This document shows, piece after piece, positions 1 through 8,894 of a DNA stretch of 64,000 nucleotides. Position 1 is the first letter of the stretch, and every line of letters starts with the position of its first letter. The stretch is from the NCBI RefSeq assembly GCF_900142665.1, contig NZ_FRBR01000006.1, forward strand, positions 124,001 through 188,000, given 5' to 3'. Under the pieces are notes generated by a model, which was not told the origin of the DNA, ran no database searches, and saw nothing but the letters and a program-made list of their open reading frames with translations. The position numbers and the translations under genes were made by a program. This DNA comes from Roseovarius pacificus. Its GTDB lineage: Bacteria; Pseudomonadota; Alphaproteobacteria; Rhodobacterales; Rhodobacteraceae.

Positions 1-1118
<1,118 letters not shown>

Positions 1119-1121
1119 GCG

Positions 1122-1565
1122 TCATTCGCTTTCCAGCTTTGCCCGCAATTCACGCAATACGGGCAGGGTGGCGCGCACGTTTTCATCGCCAAGTTCGCCC
1201 ACAAGCTCGGAAATCATGGGTGCAATCGCGGCAATCGCCGCATCCCGCGCCTGACGTCCGGCCGGGCTGATCGCCACCATCTTGCGCCGGGCATCGTCCC
1301 AATCCGGGCGAATATGCACATACCCGGCCCACTCCAGCTTGCTCAGCGTATTGGTCATCGCGCCGCGCGTAACATGAAAGCTTTTCGCCAGTTGCGCGGG
1401 GCTTCGCTCCCCTCCGGATCGGGCCAGATGATTGAGTACGGAAAAATGGCTGATTTCCATTCCCTTGGGCAACACGCGGCTCAGCCGGTTCCGAATCAAC
1501 TGATCATTGGTCAGAATTTCACTGAAAAGTGCGACGGCCAGTGAATTGCTGCTGTTCTCGTTCAT
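1122..1565 (-). CDS. MarR-family transcriptional regulator
   Basis: Winged-helix DNA-binding protein of 147 residues, normal for MarR. Helices around residues 35-75 (ISHFSVLNHLAR, SPAQLAKSFHVTRGAM, TLSKLEWAGYV) form the helix-turn-helix, followed by the wing DDARRKMVAISPAGR with its conserved Asp-Arg pair. Its ATG overlaps the stop codon of the upstream nitrilase gene by four bases, so it is translationally coupled as the last gene of comF-grxC-nitrilase-marR. The ligand and targets are unknown. Being last in the unit, it could regulate the operon, but no operator was identified. Confidence 0.88.
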   Translation of the reverse strand: MNENSSNSLAVALFSEILTNDQLIRNRLSRVLPKGMEISHFSVLNHLARSGGERSPAQLAKSFHVTRGAMTNTLSKLEWAGYVHIRPDWDDARRKMVAISPAGRQARDAAIAAIAPMISELVGELGDENVRATLPVLRELRAKLESE

Positions 1566-2395
1566 TCCGGGTTGCCATATTCGGGCGCCGCATGAAGCGA
1601 CGGGATGCGATGACGCGCTTTTGCCACCTCGGACATGTTCAAATCAACGTATATGATACCCGATTCGGCTCCGGCATCCGCCAAAACATCACCCCACGGG
1701 CCGACAGCCATTGAATGCCCATAGGTTTCACGTGGCTTACCACGGCTTGCACGATGCAGCCCGGTTTGCGCCGGGGCCAGCACGTAACTGCCCGTTTCAA
1801 TTGCCCGCGCGCGCAACAATACCTCCCAATGCGCCTGACCTGTGACTTTGGAAAATGCCGAGGGTACTGTCAGGATTTCGGCCCCCGCCTGCGCCAACTG
1901 TCGAAACAGGTACGGAAAGCGAACGTCGTAGCAGACCGTCATTCCTACCGAACCGAATTCAGGTCGCGCCAGAACGCTGCGAACTCCGGGGCGATATCCG
2001 GCTGATTCGCGATAGGTTTCAACCTCGGACACCTGCACATCGAACATATGGATTTTATCATACCACGCAGCTATTTCGCCATCCGGATTGATCAGAAAGG
2101 ACCGGTTCGCGAACCGGCCGTCCGGATCATCGGTTTTCAGTGCGAGAGAGCCAATCAGAAGCCATATATTCAATTGATCGGCCTGCTCACGCAATGCGGC
2201 AAGGGTCGGATCGTTGGCTTGAGTCTGCAAAACCTCGATTTGATGCGTGCGGCTGCCTGAAACACAGTTCGTAACCTCGGGCGTCAGGACAAATCCCGCA
2301 CCCCGCCCTGCGGCCTCCCGTATATATGCCTGCGTCACAGGCAGATTGGCCTCCGGATCGTCACTACTATTTAGCTGTATCAGTGCCGCTTTCAT
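1562..2395 (-). CDS. Carbon-nitrogen hydrolase (nitrilase superfamily, Nit1-like)
   Basis: A 277-residue amidase of the nitrilase superfamily. The Glu-Lys-Cys catalytic triad is visible: the Glu in LTPEVTN near residue 40, the Lys in YDKIHMFD near 120, and the Cys in GMTVCYDVRFPYLFR near 155. The sequence resembles the Nit1 branch, whose characterised members hydrolyse deaminated glutathione; a neighbouring glutaredoxin gene fits that, but the substrate remains an inference. It starts five bases after the grxC stop codon and overlaps marR by four bases, so it sits inside a tight leftward operon. Confidence 0.88.
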   Translation of the reverse strand: MKAALIQLNSSDDPEANLPVTQAYIREAAGRGAGFVLTPEVTNCVSGSRTHQIEVLQTQANDPTLAALREQADQLNIWLLIGSLALKTDDPDGRFANRSFLINPDGEIAAWYDKIHMFDVQVSEVETYRESAGYRPGVRSVLARPEFGSVGMTVCYDVRFPYLFRQLAQAGAEILTVPSAFSKVTGQAHWEVLLRARAIETGSYVLAPAQTGLHRASRGKPRETYGHSMAVGPWGDVLADAGAESGIIYVDLNMSEVAKARHRIPSLHAAPEYGNPE

Positions 2396-2400
2396 CGCAT

Positions 2401-2664
2401 TTAACCAGCCAACAAGGCGTCCAGTTTCCCGGCGCGCTCCAGGGCATACAGCTCATCGCATCCCCCGACATGGGTATCGCCGACAAAAATCTGTGGAACG
2501 GTTCGTTTGCCGTTCGCGCGCTGAATCATTTCCGGTTTGCGCGATGGATCGGCAAAAACATCCACTTCGGAGAAATTGACTCCCTTTTGTTTCAACAGGC
2601 GTTTAGCCGCATGACAAAACCCGCAAAGGGGCGAGGAATAGATTTCGACAGGTTGCATCTGCAT
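2401..2664 (-). CDS. grxC: Glutaredoxin 3
   Basis: A small cytoplasmic glutathione-dependent disulfide reductase of 87 residues, typical for GrxC. The active site is CGFC (Cys14 and Cys17) after the first beta strand VEIYSSPL; the glutathione-binding TVPQIFVGDTHVGGCDEL segment follows, with the cis-proline in TVP. The ATG at 2664 has GGAAA upstream at good spacing; a second in-frame ATG lies two codons downstream. It is encoded 29 bases after comF and 5 bases before the nitrilase gene, all leftward. Confidence 0.95.
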   Translation of the reverse strand: MQMQPVEIYSSPLCGFCHAAKRLLKQKGVNFSEVDVFADPSRKPEMIQRANGKRTVPQIFVGDTHVGGCDELYALERAGKLDALLAG

Positions 2665-2693
2665 TATTTCCGTAAGTTGGGATCGACCGCAAC

Positions 2694-3446
2694 TTAGGCA
2701 TCCTTGGCGGCGCGCGCCAGTGTCACGACGCGCACATCAGTTGCCCCGCCCCTGAAACAAGCCTGCGCCGCCGCCGAAAGCGTCGCTCCCGATGTCATCA
2801 CATCATCCACCAGAAGAACCGAGCGGTCCATCATGTACTGACGACGCCGCCGGTGCGGTTCGATCATACCTTGCAGGGTCTCGAATCGCGCATCACGACC
2901 TAACCCATCCAACGGTCGGGTACGCTTGGGGCGCACAAGAAGATCAGGGCACCATGATAAGTCCAGTTTCCGGGCCACGGCCCGAGCCAAAAGAGCAGAC
3001 TGATTGAACCGCCGCCGGATCATGCGCGTCCAGTGTAGTGGAACAGGCGCCACAATCATCTGATCATCGACCAATGGTCGGGCGGCATTGGCCATCCATA
3101 ACGCAGCGGGTCGCACAATGTCATGCCGGTCCCCGTGTTTCAGCGCCAGAACCAAATTCCGCCCGTTGTCGCGATATATCAGTGCTGCACACCCCTTGCT
3201 CCACGGTCGCGCAATCGTCAGACAATCATCACAGAATTCGGGTGTTCCGGCATCGTCACCCGGCAACGGCACACCACAAGCATCACAACTCAGGCCGGAG
3301 ATAAAAGGCGTGTCGCGCCAGCAGGGACCGCAAAGGCCGAACTCACTTTCCACCTGCGTTCCACACAATGTACAACGTGGAGGATAAACAAGCCGCAAGG
3401 CCGTTTGAAAAGCAGAGTACACGCCACTATCCTTCACCCATGACAT
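2694..3446 (-). CDS. comF: ComF-family protein with phosphoribosyltransferase fold
   Basis: A homologue of the competence protein ComF, 250 residues. The N-terminus carries paired-cysteine zinc motifs (CTLCG near residue 25, CGPCW, CDACG, then FCDDC). The C-terminus has the type I phosphoribosyltransferase PRPP loop VLLVDDVMTSGAT near residue 215. Family members are needed for uptake or processing of transforming DNA in some bacteria and are found in many that are not known to be competent, so the role here is open. The start overlaps the divergent methyltransferase start; GTG at 3437 is an alternative that would remove the overlap. Confidence 0.88.
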   Translation of the reverse strand: MSWVKDSGVYSAFQTALRLVYPPRCTLCGTQVESEFGLCGPCWRDTPFISGLSCDACGVPLPGDDAGTPEFCDDCLTIARPWSKGCAALIYRDNGRNLVLALKHGDRHDIVRPAALWMANAARPLVDDQMIVAPVPLHWTRMIRRRFNQSALLARAVARKLDLSWCPDLLVRPKRTRPLDGLGRDARFETLQGMIEPHRRRRQYMMDRSVLLVDDVMTSGATLSAAAQACFRGGATDVRVVTLARAAKDA

Positions 3447-4255
3447 CGCAACTCACAGACCGCGCGGCGCTGATCCGCAATCGCCAACGCGCCCTGCATG
3501 ATCCGGCTCTGTTTCTGCACGAAATGGCGGCAGACGACATTCAGGATCGGCTATCTCTGGTTAACAAGACGTTTACGGATAAAGCCGTAATCACCGGGTT
3601 TCCCGATTTCTGGCGCAGCCGCTTCCCTGATGCGACCTGCAGTAAAGACACCGAACAATTGCAACTTGCCGAACACAGTCAGGATCTTGTGATCCATGCC
3701 ATGTGCTTACATTGGGCCAGCGACCCCGTCGGACAACTGGTTCAATCGCGCCGGGCGCTACGGCCTGATGGCCTGTTTCTCGGTATCTTCTTTGGTGGCG
3801 AAACACTGCACGAGCTTCGCCGTAGCTTGGCCCAGGCCGAAGCCGACATCACCGGCGGTCTCTCACAGCGGGTCGTGCCCATGGGTGAAATACGTGATCT
3901 CGGCGCCCTGCTGCAACGGGCAGGCTTTGCCTTACCTGTCGCGGACAGCCTGCCTTTGACAGTCACCTATGCCTCGGCACTGGATCTGATGCGCGACTTG
4001 CGCGCAATGGGGGAAAGCAACGCTCTTGACGGAAGACAACGAAAGATATCCCGACGCGACGTGCTGATGCGGGCATGCACAATATATGCCGAAAATTTCG
4101 CCGATGACGAAGGCCGTATTCCTGCAACGTTCGAATTGATGGTTCTGACGGGGTGGTCGCCCGACGAAAGCCAACCCAAGCCACTGCGCCCCGGATCGGC
4201 TGCGGCGCGACTTGCCGACGCACTTGGCACAAAAGAAACAGCGCTCAAAGATTGA
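3440..4255 (+). CDS. BioC/NDUFAF5-like SAM-dependent methyltransferase
   Basis: A 271-residue class I methyltransferase-like protein. The N-terminal TDRAALIRNRQRAL and a DLVIHAMCLHW segment near residue 88, followed by LRPDGLFLGIFFGGETLHEL, match the alphaproteobacterial family related to mitochondrial NDUFAF5 and to BioC. The canonical glycine-rich SAM loop is poorly conserved. NDUFAF5 modifies a complex I subunit; whether this protein does so is inference. The frame is open upstream to 3368, but the ATG at 3440 gives the usual N-terminus. That start lies within the first codons of the divergent comF, an unusually tight head-to-head arrangement. Downstream is hemH. Confidence 0.75.
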   Translation: MTSQLTDRAALIRNRQRALHDPALFLHEMAADDIQDRLSLVNKTFTDKAVITGFPDFWRSRFPDATCSKDTEQLQLAEHSQDLVIHAMCLHWASDPVGQLVQSRRALRPDGLFLGIFFGGETLHELRRSLAQAEADITGGLSQRVVPMGEIRDLGALLQRAGFALPVADSLPLTVTYASALDLMRDLRAMGESNALDGRQRKISRRDVLMRACTIYAENFADDEGRIPATFELMVLTGWSPDESQPKPLRPGSAAARLADALGTKETALKD

Positions 4256-4312
4256 CGCGGGTATGTAACCCGTTATCTCCACCTGAAACCCGCGCTGAAA
4301 AAGGGACTGGAT

Positions 4313-5374
4313 ATGCTTGACGCAAGCAACACCGCTTCACGACCGGATCATGCCCCGGCCGATCACCCGGCCATTCCAAAGTACAAAACGGGCGTCCTGC
4401 TGGCCAATTTGGGCACACCCGATCACTACAGCTACTGGCCAATGCGCCGCTATCTGAGCGAGTTCCTGTCGGACCGCCGGGTTATCGATTACAATCCGTG
4501 GAAATGGCAGCCCTTGCTGCAACTGATCATCCTGACCAAACGCCCCTTCTCCAGTGGCGAAGCCTACAAATCCATCTGGAACGAGGAAAAGGGCGAAAGC
4601 CCGCTGATGACGATCACCCGTGATCAAACCTCAAAACTGGCCGAATCCCTTCATGAACGGTACGGCGATCAGGTGATGGTGGATTTCTGTATGCGTTACG
4701 GGAACCCATCGACCAAATCCAAGGTTCGCGAAATGGTCAAGGCAGGCTGCACCCGTATCCTGTTTTTTCCGCTCTATCCGCATTATGCCGGCGCAACCTC
4801 GGCCACGGCCAACGATCAGTTCTTTCGCGCGTTGATGGACGAAACCTGGCAACCCACGGCTCGCATTGTCGAACCATATTACGAGAACACGCAGTATATC
4901 GAAGCCCTGGCGCAGTCGGTTGAGGCCGCCTATGCAAAAATCGAAGACCGGCCCGATATTTTGGTCGTCTCCTATCACGGCATGCCCAAGCGTTATCTGA
5001 TGCAAGGCGATCCGTATCACTGCCAATGCCAGAAAACCACGCGCCTCCTGAAAGAACGTTTAGGGTGGGACGGTACTGAAATCACAACAACCTTCCAGTC
5101 GGTCTTTGGCCCCGAAGAATGGCTGAAGCCCTATACGGTGGATCACGTCGCCGAATTGGCAAAGCAAGGCAAAAAGAAAATTGCCGTTATGGCGCCCGCG
5201 TTTTCCGCGGATTGCATCGAGACACTCGAAGAAATCAACGAAGAGATTCGTGAAAGTTTCGAAGAGGCTGGCGGCGAACAGTTTACCTATATCCCCTGCC
5301 TCAATGACGATGATGCCCACATTCAGGCACTCAGTGGAATTATTCAGGACAACCTGAAAGGTTGGCTGGAGTGA
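4313..5374 (+). CDS. hemH: Ferrochelatase
   Basis: Terminal enzyme of protohaem synthesis: inserts Fe2+ into protoporphyrin IX. The 353-residue protein has the family landmarks: GVLLANLGTPD near residue 27, YLSEFLSDRRVID, the catalytic His in VVSYHGMPKRYL near 220, FQSVFGPEEWLKPYT, and the acidic APAFSADCIETLEEI segment containing the conserved Glu. The ATG at 4313 is preceded by AAGGGA at suitable distance. A strong hairpin terminator follows. Two other haem-related genes, hemW and hemJ, are elsewhere in the window. Confidence 0.97.
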   Translation: MLDASNTASRPDHAPADHPAIPKYKTGVLLANLGTPDHYSYWPMRRYLSEFLSDRRVIDYNPWKWQPLLQLIILTKRPFSSGEAYKSIWNEEKGESPLMTITRDQTSKLAESLHERYGDQVMVDFCMRYGNPSTKSKVREMVKAGCTRILFFPLYPHYAGATSATANDQFFRALMDETWQPTARIVEPYYENTQYIEALAQSVEAAYAKIEDRPDILVVSYHGMPKRYLMQGDPYHCQCQKTTRLLKERLGWDGTEITTTFQSVFGPEEWLKPYTVDHVAELAKQGKKKIAVMAPAFSADCIETLEEINEEIRESFEEAGGEQFTYIPCLNDDDAHIQALSGIIQDNLKGWLE

Positions 5375-5400
5375 ATAAGATCACTCCTTAACGAAAAAGA

Positions 5401-5430
5401 AAAAAGGCAGTGAAAATCCACTGCCTTTTT
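5401..5430. terminator. Bidirectional intrinsic terminator between hemH and the 62-residue ORF
   Basis: A seven-base-pair stem GGCAGTG/CACTGCC with a six-base loop, flanked by A5 on the left and T5 on the right. It works as a Rho-independent terminator on either strand, closing rightward hemH and the leftward small-protein gene. Confidence 0.9.
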
Positions 5431-5451
5431 CCTATTAATATGTCGCCTGAC

Positions 5452-5640
5452 TTAGTCGGCGGCAACAGCGGCTGCGATGATCGCCAGAACAACCAGCGGA
5501 ATCCAAACACCAGCGGCCGAAGAGCTTGCGGCAGTTTCTTCGACAACCACGGGAGCTTCCATGACGGGCTCTTCCATGTTACCGGCAAAAGCAGTCGAAG
5601 CGGCGGCGGTCAATGCAGCGGCGAGAACGAGTTTTTTCAT
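5452..5640 (-). CDS. Small exported membrane protein, function unknown
   Basis: A 62-residue protein starting at the ATG at 5640, which has a strong GGAGG nine bases upstream. Residues 1-20 form a signal peptide (MKKLVLAAALTAAASTAFA, cleavage after AFA). A short acidic and valine-rich segment follows (MEEPVMEAPVVVEE), then a single hydrophobic helix (VWIPLVVLAIIAAAVAA) ending at the C-terminus. The frame is open upstream to 5763, but that extension has no family character. The strong ribosome site, its own terminator and a palindrome-rich upstream region suggest a well-expressed independent gene. I do not recognise a named family; similar short proteins are common hypotheticals in the Rhodobacteraceae. 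Confidence 0.75.
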   Translation of the reverse strand: MKKLVLAAALTAAASTAFAGNMEEPVMEAPVVVEETAASSSAAGVWIPLVVLAIIAAAVAAD

Positions 5641-5720
5641 AGTATCCTCCAGATATAGGCCCATCGCCAGCAAACCGGCGACAAGCACCCAAGACTTACC
5701 TCGTAAGAGATTTCTAATCA

Positions 5721-5740
5721 GCAAAATTTGCAGATTGCAA
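5721..5740. promoter_or_regulatory. Overlapping palindromes upstream of the 62-residue protein gene
   Basis: GCAAAATTTGC at 5721-5731 and TTGCAGATTGCAA at 5728-5740 are adjoining palindromes in an AT-rich stretch 80-100 bases upstream of the small gene's start. They look like a dimer-binding operator. The regulator is not identifiable from the sequence. Confidence 0.4.
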
Positions 5741-5782
5741 ATGCAACTTAGAACTTTAGCCAACTAAAGGGCCGGTTTTTCG

Positions 5783-6385
5783 TCAAATTAGCAACACTTG
5801 TGTGCCAATTTTAGTCATACCGAAAAGCTCAGCAATATGCTGATTGTAAAGGCCAATACAGCCGTTCGACGATCTGCGACCGATTTTACGTGTGTCGTGG
5901 GTCCCGTGGATTCGATAATAAGTCCATCCCAAATACAACGCATGAGTACCAAGCGGATTGTCCGGCCCCGGCCCCACATATGCCGGCCATTCCGGATTTC
6001 GCTTGAGCATCGACGGAGTCGGACGCCAGCTTGGGCCCTCGACTTTTCTTATAACGCTGGTACGTCCACGGCGCGTCAAATCTTCGGTCAATGGCACACT
6101 GGAAGGATAAAGCCGGTATGTTTGACCATCCTCCGTCCAGAAATGCAAGGCACGTGATGTTATATCGACAAGAATAGCACCATTGTTCAAATTCGAGAAA
6201 TACGGCCGCCAGTCCAGTGCACGAAAACTTGAAATATTGTGCCGCGTTGCTGGCGTGACATCATTTTCCATCTCGGTTGTGGCGCTGCTGTTCAGGTCTT
6301 GAGCAAAAGCCGGAGCACCGATGGTAGCTACGGTTCCGGCCAGAAAATTTCTTCGGCTCAAACCATTTACGAATTTCGAGGCCAT
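5783..6385 (-). CDS. L,D-transpeptidase with Tat-type signal
   Basis: A YkuD-domain enzyme of 200 residues expected to cross-link peptidoglycan or attach proteins to it in the periplasm. The N-terminus (GLSRRNFLAG, followed by a hydrophobic stretch ending APAFA) is a twin-arginine signal. The catalytic signature is near the C-terminus: HGTHDTRKIGRRSSNGCIGL, with the nucleophilic Cys in SNGC. The ATG at 6385 is preferred over an upstream open stretch to 6451 because it places the twin-arginine signal at the N-terminus and has a GGAG upstream. A second L,D-transpeptidase lies about 0.7 kb away. Confidence 0.92.
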   Translation of the reverse strand: MASKFVNGLSRRNFLAGTVATIGAPAFAQDLNSSATTEMENDVTPATRHNISSFRALDWRPYFSNLNNGAILVDITSRALHFWTEDGQTYRLYPSSVPLTEDLTRRGRTSVIRKVEGPSWRPTPSMLKRNPEWPAYVGPGPDNPLGTHALYLGWTYYRIHGTHDTRKIGRRSSNGCIGLYNQHIAELFGMTKIGTQVLLI

Positions 6386-6554
6386 TTTCCCAACTCCAGT
6401 TGATCGGCGGATACAGACCATTAATATATGGCGGGAAAGCCGCAGTCGCAAATCAAAGAGTCACCAATCGGCTACACGATGCGCAACCGGGTTTGAAAGA
6501 CAACGTCAGCCACGATAGAGCTTGCAAGATGAAATCTAATTGGTGGTGACACAC

Positions 6555-7067
6555 ATGGCTCGTTTACTCGGACTGATTTTCTCGGCTCTGCTCGCATTGT
6601 CGGCTTGCGCCGCTCCGCCCGAGCCGCAAATAGGTCCGGATGGTAAGCCATTGCCCAAGGTCTATCGCATTCGCGGCGGTCAAACTGCGGAAATCCAGTA
6701 CCGCATGCTGGATTCGGTTAACGCACTGCGCCAAGCTGCGGGCAGGCCGCCGGTTCAGTTGAATTCTCGCCTGAATGCGGCTGCCGCTACGCATTCCCGC
6801 GATATGTCGATTCAGAATCGCCCATGGCATTTCGGATCGGACGGATCGTCACCGATAGACCGGGTGAACCGCGTAGGCTATGAAGGCTCTCTGGTTGGCG
6901 AGAACATCTCGGAAACTTATGAAACCGAGCTTGAAACCCTTGCGGCCTGGATGGACAAACCATCGACACGCGATGTCATCCTGTCCCCACAGGCCAAGGA
7001 TATGGGCTTTTCCTGGCTTCAGGAAAACAACGGCAAAATCTGGTGGACACTGGTCATGGGTGGCTGA
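6555..7067 (+). CDS. CAP-domain (SCP/PR-1-like) lipoprotein
   Basis: A 170-residue extracytoplasmic protein. The first 18 residues are a lipoprotein signal with lipobox LSAC (Cys18). The rest is a CAP domain: LDSVNALRQAAGRPPVQ, LNAAAATHSRDMS, and the characteristic GENISETYE. Bacterial CAP proteins are secreted and poorly characterised; some bind sterols, lipids or cell-wall material. The ATG at 6555 was chosen over 6540 because it begins the signal sequence. It is encoded between two leftward L,D-transpeptidase genes, which suggests a role in the envelope. Confidence 0.85.
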   Translation: MARLLGLIFSALLALSACAAPPEPQIGPDGKPLPKVYRIRGGQTAEIQYRMLDSVNALRQAAGRPPVQLNSRLNAAAATHSRDMSIQNRPWHFGSDGSSPIDRVNRVGYEGSLVGENISETYETELETLAAWMDKPSTRDVILSPQAKDMGFSWLQENNGKIWWTLVMGG

Positions 7068-7079
7068 TGCCACCCAAAA

Positions 7080-7577
7080 TCACGGGCTGACATAGATTGG
7101 CGTACCGTCCTTGACCATCGCATAGATCTCTTCGATTTCACGATTCTTGACCGCGATACATCCGGCCGTCCAATCCCGCCGGCCGCCGAGCCTTTGCTTG
7201 GATTCACCATGGATGAAAATATCGCCACCCGGTTCGCGCCCGATCATCGCGGCGCGGGTCACATCGTTGGTGTTCGGGTAGGAAATTCCGACCGATAAGT
7301 GAAATTCGCTGTTCGGATTACGGCGGTCGATCAGATAGGCGCCTTCCGGCGTTTTACCGTCGCCTTCGAATTGCTTATGCCCATCAGGCGCAAAGCCCAG
7401 GTCGATATCGTAGGACTTCAAAACCTGATCGTGATGCAACAGATGCATCCGCCGCTGCCCCTTGTTGACCACAACCTGGGTCACCTCAGGCCCGTTATAT
7501 GTACGAAACTTCGACGCGCTGCAGCCCGTCAGGCCAACAAACAACGCAACACTTAGCAAAACCCCGATTGCCCGCAT
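7080..7577 (-). CDS. L,D-transpeptidase, lipoprotein form
   Basis: The second YkuD-domain protein here, 165 residues. A lipoprotein signal ends in lipobox LTGC (Cys19). The YkuD domain starts around residue 35 (TQVVVNKGQRRMHLL) and includes GDGKTPEGAYLIDRRNPNS. The catalytic segment is IFIHGESKQRLGGRRDWTAG followed by CIAV, with the Cys as nucleophile. Membrane anchoring distinguishes it from the soluble Tat-exported paralogue. It converges on the CAP gene with a 12-base gap. Confidence 0.92.
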   Translation of the reverse strand: MRAIGVLLSVALFVGLTGCSASKFRTYNGPEVTQVVVNKGQRRMHLLHHDQVLKSYDIDLGFAPDGHKQFEGDGKTPEGAYLIDRRNPNSEFHLSVGISYPNTNDVTRAAMIGREPGGDIFIHGESKQRLGGRRDWTAGCIAVKNREIEEIYAMVKDGTPIYVSP

Positions 7578-7653
7578 GGTATTTTTACCTGTTTTCTGCT
7601 CTCGTCGGGTTTTAACCTGCTATTCGCAAAATTCAAAAATTTCTTTTACACAA

Positions 7654-8886
7654 TTAGGCAGATCCGCGCACAAATTCTGCCACAAGCTCGACATGAGCGG
7701 ACCAGCGGAACTGATCGACAACCCGCAACCTCACCAATTCAAAACCTTTATCGACCAAATTTCGCGCATCCCGGGCAAAACTGACCGGATTACACGATAC
7801 GTAAGCGATCAGGGGAATATCCGATTTGGCCAGTTCATTGATCTGCGCCGAAGCCCCTGCACGGGGCGGATCGATCACGGCAGCATCGAATCGCATCAGT
7901 TCATCCGGCATCAAGGGACGGCGAAACAAATCGCGCGCTTCATGTGTCACCGCCTTGAGGCCCGGTGCCTTGCGCCAACCAGCATCCAACGCGGCAATCA
8001 TCGCCACATCCCCTTCGACAGCATGAACCATGGCATTACGCGCCAAAGGCAGCGCGAAGGTTCCGCATCCGGCAAAAAGATCGACAACCTGCGCAGATGA
8101 TCCAACGATTCGCTGAACATCCTCGCGCAGGGCATTTTCACCCTCTTGCGTGGCCTGCAAAAACGCGCCCGGCGGCATGATCACAGAAACGTCGCCAAAA
8201 ATCTGTTCGGGCGGTAAACGAGTTGCGATCACCTCGTCATCCCACGCCAGCCGCGCCAGATCATGACGCTCGGCCAAACGGGCCAATTCCAGCCGCAACG
8301 GACCATTCAGCGGCTTTCCATTCATCACACTGATATCCAATCCGCTTCGCGACAGCGTCGCCGCGACGGAAATACTGTGTTTGCGACTGGCCCCAACCCG
8401 AGCCAAGGCTTCAGCCACAGGCAGTGCAGACATCAGATCAGGGTGCAAAAGCTGGCAATCAGGAATTTCCACCAGAACGTCCGAAGCGCGGGCGTGAAAT
8501 CCAACCATCGCCCCCTTTTTCGTGCGGCGTGCCGCAAACGTCGCCCGACGGCGGGATCGGGGCGGCGAAACCGCTATCGGCAGAAACTCAACCTCAAGCC
8601 CGTTTGCAGCCAGTGCCGCCTTGACCACGTCCTGCTTCCATTCCGCCAAAAACTCATCCGAGGCGTGCTGCAACTGACACCCGCCACAGGACTTGAAATG
8701 CCGACAAGGAGGGCTGACCCGACTGGGCGATGGTTCAACAATGCGGATATCGCTCAGGTGCTTGCCATCGGTTTGCGCATGTACCACCTCGCCCGGCAAG
8801 GTCAGTGGCGCGAACAAGGGGCCTTCTGCAATCCCGTCACCATGGTGACCCAGTCGGGTAATCTGAAACGTGTCCATCTCCGCCAC
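7654..8886 (-). CDS. RlmD/TrmA-family 23S rRNA (uracil-5-)-methyltransferase
   Basis: An RNA m5U methyltransferase of 410 residues. The iron-sulfur ligands are Cys61, Cys67 and Cys70 (in CRHFKSCGGCQLQH), probably with the Cys in IPDCQLLHP as fourth. The SAM site VVDLFAGCGTFALPLAR lies near residue 250, IDPPRAGA near 335, and the catalytic Cys is in IAYVSCNPVSFARD. This is the pattern of RumA/RlmD; which uridine is modified cannot be told. The annotated GTG start could be replaced by ATG at 8877, where GGAG is too close to be convincing. Confidence 0.88.
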   Translation of the reverse strand: MAEMDTFQITRLGHHGDGIAEGPLFAPLTLPGEVVHAQTDGKHLSDIRIVEPSPSRVSPPCRHFKSCGGCQLQHASDEFLAEWKQDVVKAALAANGLEVEFLPIAVSPPRSRRRATFAARRTKKGAMVGFHARASDVLVEIPDCQLLHPDLMSALPVAEALARVGASRKHSISVAATLSRSGLDISVMNGKPLNGPLRLELARLAERHDLARLAWDDEVIATRLPPEQIFGDVSVIMPPGAFLQATQEGENALREDVQRIVGSSAQVVDLFAGCGTFALPLARNAMVHAVEGDVAMIAALDAGWRKAPGLKAVTHEARDLFRRPLMPDELMRFDAAVIDPPRAGASAQINELAKSDIPLIAYVSCNPVSFARDARNLVDKGFELVRLRVVDQFRWSAHVELVAEFVRGSA

Positions 8887-8894
8887 TTGCTGTC

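Noticed and set aside
1725-1736. GGTTTCACGTGG resembling parS
   Set aside because: Only the left half and core match; the right arm GAAACA is missing, and it lies far from the origin inside the nitrilase gene.
3560-3574. TTAA-N7-TTTA near-match to the CtrA site
   Set aside because: It is inside the coding sequence of the methyltransferase, has a mismatch, and is far from any start.
7058-7075. GGGTGGC/GCCACCC hairpin between the CAP and transpeptidase genes
   Set aside because: It is a good stem, but there is no T-run on either strand and half of it is coding sequence, so I do not call it a terminator.
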